A stretch of DNA of 64,000 nt, from NCBI GenBank assembly GCA_973895155.1, contig OZ316895.1, positions 18,352,001 through 18,416,000 of the forward strand. Reading direction: 5' to 3'. Shown here piece after piece: positions 57,075-64,000 of this stretch (position 1 is the stretch's first letter; every line of letters starts with the position of its first letter). The notes under the pieces were generated by a model. That model worked only from the letters and a program-made list of their open reading frames with translations, was not told the origin of the DNA and made no database searches. The translations under genes and the position numbers were made by a program. The DNA is from Marsupella aquatica (lineage: Eukaryota > Marchantiophyta).

Positions 57075-59422
57075 ATGGAGGGGGGCGGGGGATCAGGTGG
57101 TGGGGGAGACGAAGGGGGATCAGGTGGTGGTGGAGAGCAAGTGGGACCGTCCCAGCCATACAATGAAGTTATGAGGGACATATTTGTGGCCAAGGCAGGG
57201 CTGAGTGTGGAGGACGCAGAGAGAGTAGTCCCACTCCTCCAAACGCTGATTGATGCCTCTCGGCGTGAGGCAGAGAAGACTGCTGCTGCAAGCATTGCAA
57301 GTGAGAAGGAGGCAAAGAAGAGGAAGAAAGAGGCAAAGAGAGGCAAGGGGGATGCAAAGGAGACACTGTCTCCAAGAAAACGAGAGAAAAAGCTTCGAAA
57401 AGAAGCTAGGGCAATTGAGAAGGTGCGATTGGAGGAGCAAAGGCGAAAGGAGGCAGAGAGAGCTCTCAGGCCTGAGCTAGCTCTCAATTTGGGTGGTGGT
57501 CCATTGCCTAAGAGCTACCATCTATTCCGAAGCCAATTCAAGCAGGTGCTGAGGGCCAATTTGGGGCCACTGGATTACTGGGGCAAGAAGGAGGAAGAGA
57601 GATTGAGAATCAGAGAGCAGGTGAAGGAACGGTTCAGGAACGAGGCCTACATTGATGACAGGTTCCTAAACAAACAAATTTCAGCATCACTCTCAGACAT
57701 GCGCAATCATCAGCGAGAGAAATTCAGAAAGTACCTTGGAGATATGGCAGTGGATGCAGAGGTGATCAGGGAGGAGGGTTGTCCAGACGATGTTTCCCCG
57801 GATGAGTGGGCGGCTTGGCTTGAGGAGGAACTCTCAGTCCGTGCCTGGCTGAAAAGAAGACATTGGGACAACAAAATTAGGCTGGCAGAGGAGAAGCGAA
57901 AGGCTGGGGAGAATGTTGATATCCTCCCCCTTCAACAGAACCTGCAACAATGGGCAGCTCAGGCAGCAAGACTCCCCAAACCACCAAGGCACATCATAGC
58001 AGGATTGGAGAGAGTGCAGGGGAGGCCAACCATCACTCACCGGATGGGGCAAGGTGGCTCCAATCGATTGAAGGCTGAGTTTGTAAGTGCCCTCCCTCTC
58101 CTCCCCACCTCGACTCCCTGATCACCTGACTCCTCGCACGAAGAATGAGTTGTTTGTGCCTTATGTCTTTTGTTTAAACCCTTTGCAAAACTCATTTTTG
58201 CTCTCGGGCCTGTTCTTTCCGATACTCATCCGATAGGTTTTGCATCGGAAGCAGCATCGGACACCGTGTCATGCCATTTTTTTGTTACGCATCCGATAGA
58301 CGTCCGATGCAGGCTGTATCGGACTCTGCATCGGACCCCTCGGCAAAACATTTAAATTTTTGAATGAACGTACTTAACGTTAATGTTTTACTAGGGTAGA
58401 GTATAATTTAGGGTGAACTATGGTTTAAGGTTACATTAGGGCTATGTAGGGTGGCTTGGTTTAGGGTAGGGCACGCTAATACTAGATTTGATATTAACCT
58501 GGCCTCTATGGTTTGGATCTTTAAATTTCAGGAGCGGGAGTATGGTCGCCCTATTGCGCCATTGGAGAGGAATTTGGCAAAGACGGATGGACCCCGCGCT
58601 CTAAAGCGCCACCTTGAGGATGAGTTGGGAGAGGTAAGTGTTCACCCTAGGGTGATATAATGTTTAAGGTTGTCAAGAATTTGTTAGAGTTATGGTCGGG
58701 ACCATTCATTCTAATTGCAATTAAACCCTATTGCGCAGGATGAGGAGGGGTCTGGGTCGGAGGAGTTGGACTCAGATTCTGAGCAAGATGCTGAGGCAGG
58801 GTTGGGGAGGGTGCCCACAGTCACCCCTACTCCTCAGGCCCGAGGTGTTGTTGCCCCATCTGGTGCCGTTGCCCCATCAGCAGGGAGGGGTGGGTCACAT
58901 GCTGCTGATGGTGTGGGCTCCCATCGCTCTGGAGCATCACGGGGTGCGGGGCCCAGGCACTCAGGGGGTAGTAGAGGTGATGGCATGGGACGAGGCGATC
59001 GCGTAGGAGTATCTGGTGCAGGTGGCCCTTCCCGACGAGGTAGTGGTGACGTGCCGGATGGTGGATCTAGAGGGCGCGCACCATCTCGTGAGTCTGGTGG
59101 GAGTACAGCACGACATGGGCCACCCACAGGATCTGTCGGCGCACCATCCCATCACTCTAGCAGGTCTGCGGGAGGAGCTGAGGCGTCCTTTCACTCTGCC
59201 GTGTCGGGGGTTGGTGGGACATCTACCTTGCCTGACCACCCTAGCGGTGCATCTAGTGGGTCAGGGTCTAGGCCTGCATCAGGCCAACCCATGCCATCTG
59301 GTGAGCAGGTGGCTACCACGGTTGTGGGCAGCCAGAGGGAGGAGGGCTCTCATGATGCTAGACCTGTACCCACCCTTCGTTCTCGCCCAAAGAAGAAGAA
59401 GGGACGCAACACACCTTTTTAG
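57075..59422 (+). CDS. TNPA-like (Transposase_24-related) protein of the CACTA element
   Basis: Three exons, 57075-58082, 58532-58633 and 58739-59422, join in phase 0 through GTAAGT donors and CAG acceptors and give 597 residues. The ATG follows a purine-rich leader. A Gly-rich start leads to a basic Lys/Glu/Arg-rich coiled coil (residues 70-140). A conserved middle follows: YHLFRSQFKQVLRANLG, WLKRRHWDNKIRLAEEKR, THRMGQGGSNRLKAEF and EREYGRPIAPLE. It matches in layout the Transposase_24 family of CACTA accessory proteins, which bind subterminal repeats and help transposition. The C-terminal 200 residues are acidic and then Gly/Ser-rich with a final KKKKGR basic patch that could act in nuclear import. 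The assignment rests on motif layout and position, not on a search. Confidence 0.72.
58215..58345 (+). promoter_or_regulatory. TCCGATA-type motif cluster in intron 1 of the TNPA-like gene
   Basis: TTCCGATACTCATCCGATAG, CATCGGAAGCAGCATCGGAC, CATCCGATAGACGTCCGATG and repeated TATCGGAC/CATCGGAC words lie within the intron and make up about nine sites. They may tie splicing or transcription to binding of the element's own protein. Confidence 0.55.
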
Positions 59423-59754
59423 AGGTTAGTTGCATTTAGGTGGCCGGGTATCTAGTGCTAGACAGCTTTGATTAGACACTCACTAGGAGGTACCTTGTAT
59501 ATAGCTCAGTGTAGTCTCTAGTCAAAGCTCACTTTACATCTTCTATCGTGCCATCACGACCAGGATGGGTCTACCCAGTAGGCCTAATCCATTTTGTACA
59601 TATTGGGGTGATCCCCTTTTTGAATATGATATTTTGACCTCGTGTTTATAGCATTATCTTTGGTTCCTAATTGGTGTATGTCACCTTCAACCCTAAACCA
59701 ATACCCAAACCCCCAAAAAACCACCCATGAAACCCTGTATTCCACCCCCAGAAC

Positions 59755-60258
59755 ATTTGATAATCCGTTGCAAGTCCGTTACCGTCCGTATCGGTAATAT
59801 AGCAGTGTCCGATTTTGTTGCCTTCGAACTTTCCCATCCCCAACGCATCGGACCCCTCCTTCAAGGTTCCCATCTTAAATATATCGGATAGTCCGATACA
59901 AAAAATAACGCACTTTCCGTTAATATAAATAACGCAATGTCCGATACAAATTACTTCGCAAATTGCCATATCAAATATATCGGACATCCCGATTTAAATA
60001 GAATCGGACATAGGAAATCGTCGTGTTCCGTCGCATGTTAAGTATCCGATCCATTTTACATCGGACATCAAATATCCGTAACACGTTACAACGGAACGTC
60101 CGTTGTCCAAAATATTGGAAAGTCCGATGGAAGTCCGATGGTCGATATGCGATGGTTTGCGCATCGCAAAGTGCGTTGGGAATTGCATCGGATGATAGAA
60201 ATTTTTGCGGCAATTTTCCTGAAGGGATCCGATGTAAATCCTATCGAATAAAGGCCCG
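59755..60258. repeat. Right subterminal motif cluster
   Basis: Many TCCGATA/TATCGGA/ATCGGAC motifs in both orientations lead up to the right terminal repeat, mirroring the left cluster. A non-coding stretch of about 330 bp (59423-59754) precedes it. Confidence 0.75.
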
Positions 60259-60272
60259 AAAATGTACTAGTG
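60259..60272 (-). repeat. Right terminal inverted repeat of the CACTA element
   Basis: AAAATGTACTAGTG on the plus strand is the exact inverse of the left end and is followed by the duplicated TTT. Confidence 0.93.
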
Positions 60273-60275
60273 TTT

Positions 60276-61524
60276 CTTTGTCAAGAAGTTCCACAAGGAG
60301 ATGGAATGACAAAGAAAGACCTTGTACCTTGGGGGAAAGGCGTACCTTGCAAGCCACATTGAGATTATCATAGAGTGGTACACCCGTTTCAATTGCCAAA
60401 CCCTTCCTTGGTGCAACGAGCCTGAACTCACTCTGGCCAGGTGGGTCTTTTTGGCTCAAGAGAGATGTCTCCAACCCAAGGCCCGAAGCCCAATACTTGT
60501 GGCTTTTGTCCCCATCCCAACGCCGCAGCCAACCACTGGAGCCCCTCCTTCCATACTGGACGCGGCAGTCATCGCAACCTTGGACGCACAGAACCAAGCC
60601 CAGGCAACCGTCGCGGCCGACCTTGTTGCTGCCCCAAGCCGGTAGCCCCAATCAAGGAAGCACCTACATCCCCCGCACCGGCACCAATAGAACCCCCTCC
60701 CTCCACTGATCCAACTACCCCTATCTTCATCACCCCAGAGCTAGATTTGTCTACCCCCACCCCCACCCAGATAGAAGGAGGTCAATGCCCGAGAGCCAGC
60801 GGCCACACCCTAATGAACCTAGAGTACTTTGCTCCAGGTACATTTCCGAATGGGTTGCTAGGTGATTTCTCCGTAGAAGTTGGTCGAGATGTTGGGTTGT
60901 TTATGGCCCAAAAGGTGGCGTACTTCAGTCAAGAACTGGTTACGGCAATATGGGCAGGACGCGCACAGTCCAAGGCCACAAGCAGGATAGAGCAGTATTG
61001 GATTGAGACAACCCAGCTACTTGACGCGGCCTCAGCCCATGAAACCAAACTACAACTTCTCCGGCCCCAGCTTGCAACGGCCTTGGCCCAATCACCAAAG
61101 CTAAAGCCAAGACAATCGTGGCCACACAAGCTGGAGCCGGGAAGGATGCAAAGATCGTGCGGCTTTGGACGCAGATTGACAGCCTGAAGGGACAAGCTGT
61201 ATTTGGCAGAAGGACGTTGAGGACACTGATGCTTGGGCCTAGAGGGATGCGTCGGAGATTGACACCCTAAAGGCGGAGGTGGCACGGCTTCTGCAAGAAG
61301 CCACTAAACAAAACCAACTAGTGGCGTAGCTGATGAGCGACTCCCAATAGTTGGAAGAGGCATTTCATGATGCCACAAAGGAGATGGACATGACAAAGCA
61401 AGAGAAAAAGTCTCTCCTAGATCAAGTCCAGCTACTCAAGCAAGACGTAAACCGTCTGAGGAGACAATGGGATGGGCGCTCCAAGTCCCACTCTGGAGGG
61501 TCTGGCAAGCGTGCCAGACATTAG
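60276..61524 (+). pseudogene. Unrecognised decayed gene, 3' half, after the CACTA element
   Basis: The frame continued from the left flank reads FVKKFHKEME, crosses TGA, and goes on as TLYLGGKAYLASHIEII and IEWYTRFNCQTLPWC. Shifted frames then hold a Pro-rich linker (60650-60780) and a block with YFAPGTFPNGLLGDFSVEVG and MAQKVAYFSQELVTAIW. The end is a coiled coil (EVARLLQEATKQNQL, then LLDQVQLLKQDVNRLRRQW) with two in-frame TAG codons, finishing GSGKRARH at 61524. The gene was already decaying or has decayed since the CACTA insertion, because stops occur on both sides. Family and function are unknown. Confidence 0.55.
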
Positions 61525-62737
61525 TGGCAGCCGACGGGCAGGTTGAGAATAAAGTTAGGATTAGACAGGGAGGACGGGCGCTAGGGACAAGCACCAAAAC
61601 TAGTTAGTGGCACTATCCTATCCACTCGACCTCACTTAGCGTAGGATCTTAGAATAAGACACACCATTTTTTTTGGCCTGACAGTTAGAGGAATTCAGGT
61701 TAGATTAGATTTGGGTGTTGTGGCCGTTCTTGGCTGCAGCCTTTAGTTAGTATTTAGTGCACTCCCCGGTAGAGGTATGGGGGGATTTTAGGTTCAAAAC
61801 CGTGTGTCCGTAGGATGTGCAGGGAGTCTCGACCTTCATGAATAGAGAGTGCCACCGAGGGGTGAGTATATGACTAAGCTCGTCGGGCAAGTGCGGAGCC
61901 GGGCTCTATTGTAGTGTACATTTCACCGCCGTTGGCCCTGCTAGCTCAGAAGAAGTCGAGTCAACTGTGTGTATGTGAATAACGGATTTTGAAGTAAAGT
62001 CTTTTTCCCATCATTTCCTTCGTGTAAATTGGGATTGTATGTTGTGAATTCTAGTTGCAGTTGTCAATCTCATATAACGGTAGAACTCGCTTGGCCAAAT
62101 GCATTATATGACCTGTGCATGGGATGTTGGCTGCGGATAGTGGTTGCAAGCCTGGGTTGAACACCCGTATCATCGGATCCGAATTGGAGGCGGACAACAC
62201 AAAGGCTTAGGAGTCCTTAAGCCGGGGTCAATTGAGCTATCAACTTAAGGTACATTTTGGTGGTGGAACACAAAGTATACCTATGATACATGTAAATGTA
62301 GTATCGGGCGTGCTTAGCGCCGGGTTACAGGAATAAAGCATCATTTGCACATCCCTCCTTACCCAAAACCTCAATACTAACAAAGTTTATGCCAGCCTTA
62401 GCCAAAACCCGCATAAGAATGGATCTTTTGGCATGACAAAAATGCACCTTGCACCTCAAGGAATCCACATTACGTACACACAACCTAGACAGCCACACCA
62501 TAGCTGCTAGAGCTTGTGCTCAAAAGGCTCAACATCAAAAAATGAGACCTTTGAGCCAACACAAAGAGATATATAACTATCCCTCACAAACATAGACTAA
62601 CCCTAAAATACTTAGATAACACACATATGAAAGCCTCAAACCTACATAGTCCGATATCCTATACTACCACTCATAATGGTGCACGACAGCCCTTTATTAG
62701 AAAGGAGATAGTGGATTGAACAAGGCTGGAAGATGCA
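61525..62737. other. No gene seen
   Basis: Between the two coiled-coil reading frames I find no long frame with coding character. The composition shifts from G-rich (61530-62200) to A-rich (62340-62640). Confidence 0.45.
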
Positions 62738-63943
62738 ATGACTTTGGAGTGGTTGTATAAGGAGGAAGTGATCAATCGGCTTAAGAAGGTGGAAGCTGAA
62801 GCTGCTAAGGTGGGAGTTAATAAGCAGGTTCAGGGCAAATTGTTGATTAAAAAACACGAGTTGGGGTTCACGAGTCAACAATTGGAGGACTACCGGGCGG
62901 ATAACCAATAAATTAAGGAGAAGTCGGCCAAGATTCAGTTGGAGTTGGCCAATACAAAGGAAGAAGTCCAAGGTCTTCTTCAACAACCTGGAAAGCTAAG
63001 AGCAATAAATCAAGACCAGCTCAACCATTTCAATAAGGCCTTAGCAGATGCCAAGAGGAAACAAGACATTCTTATCAACCGTTTGGAGACCGAGCAAGAA
63101 AAACATGAAGCAGAGTACTGCCAAAATGTCAGTGATTCCCTGAAGCGGGTGCAATAGGTACAAAATGAGCACCAAGTAGACATTACAAAGCTGAAGGCTG
63201 AGTGCGTGGCTGAGCTTGCCAAGTTAGTACTCATCAACGACTCAAAAAAGGCAGCAATGGATAAGAGTTTGAGATTGTACACATCCTCAATGAGGAATTG
63301 AAGGAAGCCAAAACAAAAATACATCGGCTTGGTGATGAAGTTGAGGACTTATCTGGGGAGCTGGAGGAGGCCTATGATAAGATGGTGAATTTGCAGAGGC
63401 ATGCTGACAACCAAACCAAGAAACTTAAGAAGTATGCCAAAGCAGGACAAGGATCGCCAGCAGGGAGGACCCCCATTTGGTGGCATGGTAGCCGGAAGCA
63501 CACCAAAGCCAAGCCAAGCTCACTGCTGACCAATGTAATCGGGGGAAAGGCAATGCAGTTGGTAGCAGACTTAGCAAAGACATTCATGGGGCCGGCAGTT
63601 AATAAGACCGTGCCACTTAAGGCCACCCCAGAGGAAGTTGAGAGCATGGCCATCCACATTTACGGAACAATTGCTGTGAAGGAAGCCGTGGTAGAGGTAA
63701 GCGTTGTGGATCAACTCGGAGTTGCAATAACGGGTTTTGACGCTTGTACCACTACCATAGATTACCAAAATGTGAAGCCTTGGGTAATTGAGACTGAACA
63801 AATTGGGAAGCAAACTTTGAGGAAGTAAAGGCCAATGCTGCCCAAGCCATAGCCAAGGAAGATGTTGTTGTTGCCAAAAAGCCAAAGAATGATGCCGAAG
63901 GAGGGGAAGCTGAGGCCAAGCAAGCTAAGCCAGAGTGAGAGGA
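62738..63943 (+). pseudogene. Coiled-coil protein reading frame, broken, near the window edge
   Basis: The ATG at 62738 opens MTLEWLYKEEVINRLKKVEA. An in-frame TAA follows DNQ near 62910, and the frame continues as heptad-rich coil (ANTKEEVQGLLQQPG, then ALADAKRKQDILINRLETEQ). A TAG near 63157 and a shift follow. The next open block, 63298-63828, has a coil and then a more globular end (NVIGGKAMQLVADLAKTF, then EEVESMAIHIYGTIA). Another shift leads to an Ala/Lys/Glu-rich tail ending near 63943. The order EVI-RL, KHEL, DNQ-IK is shared with the coil of copy A at 34.1-34.3 kb, so the two may be distant members of one family. No function can be assigned. Confidence 0.5.
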
Positions 63944-64000
63944 AGGTGCAGGGCCAGAAGGTAAAGGGTTGCCGCCGGTCATTTGACAATTAAGGCAGGC

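Larger units (their letters stand above)
49937..60272. mobile_element. Complete CACTA (En/Spm-type) DNA transposon carrying a SET-domain gene
   Basis: The ends are perfect 14-bp inverted repeats (CACTAGTACATTTT), with weaker matching up to about 30 bp, and the 3-bp duplication TTT lies outside them (49934-49936 and 60273-60275). Inside, on the minus strand, are a TNP2-type transposase gene and a separate SET-domain gene. On the plus strand is a TNPA-like gene transcribed away from the SET gene. Clusters of TCCGATA/TATCGGA motifs fill both subterminal zones and recur between the divergent genes and in an intron. This is the plan of an autonomous CACTA element with one extra gene. The transposase shows one frameshift, so present activity is doubtful. 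Confidence 0.93.

Noticed and set aside
48465-61524. Homology between the CACTA-split gene and coiled-coil copies A and B
   Set aside because: The overall build is similar (globular part, Pro-rich linker, coil), but I could not align the globular segments, so I did not merge the families.
1-64000. Alternative genetic code or nuclear stop-codon editing to explain the many lone stops
   Set aside because: All three stop codons occur, lesions include frameshifts as well, and several stops fit CpG decay. Ordinary transposon decay is sufficient.

Overview
The window looks like nuclear DNA of a land plant or close green relative. It is packed with plant-type transposable elements: L1-type LINEs whose ORF1 carries a CCHC knuckle, Ty3/Gypsy LTR retrotransposons and CACTA (En/Spm) elements with TNP2, DUF4218, DUF4216 and Transposase_24-type proteins. 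Genes have GT-AG introns, and I see no operons and no bacterial features. I cannot name the species. The elements differ from the flowering-plant families I know best, so a gymnosperm, fern, lycophyte, bryophyte or charophyte is as likely as an angiosperm. I recognise no ordinary single-copy housekeeping gene.

Left part (1-25.3 kb). A SWIM zinc-finger reading frame broken by one stop (238-1773) is followed by a full-length but decayed L1-type LINE (2217-9557, 17-bp target duplication) that split a small palindrome-rich repeat. Next comes an old CACTA-like region. It has a 5' direct repeat of about 355 bp, a DUF4216 remnant (10724-11601), and a many-exon Transposase_24 (TNPA-like) gene (11702-25248). 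That gene was hit by a very young 10.06-kb Ty3/Gypsy element (13681-23738, LTRs differing at 2 of 1429 positions) and by a 287-bp MITE with an 8-bp target duplication (24895-25181).

Middle part (25.3-48.3 kb). A second LINE on the minus strand (25974-33230) sits in TCATT-rich sequence that resembles subterminal CACTA sequence. Its ORF2 is broken only by a single TGA. Two tandem, degenerate copies of a coiled-coil gene family follow on the minus strand (33.7-38.3 kb). One of them holds a Copia-like solo LTR that contains a minisatellite. A second Ty3/Gypsy element of a different lineage lies on the minus strand at 39913-48331.

Right part (48.3-64 kb). A promoter-bearing decayed gene (48.4-49.9 plus 60.3-61.5 kb) is split by a complete 10,336-bp CACTA transposon (49937-60272) with perfect 14-bp terminal inverted repeats and a TTT target duplication. 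This element is the most interesting object in the window. It encodes a TNP2-type transposase and, between that and a divergently transcribed TNPA-like gene, a protein with a recognisable SET (protein-lysine methyltransferase) domain. Clusters of a TCCGATA-type motif lie at both ends, between the divergent genes, and in an intron of the TNPA-like gene. The splice phases would let one upstream exon join either the SET exon or the transposase exon. The window ends in another broken coiled-coil reading frame.
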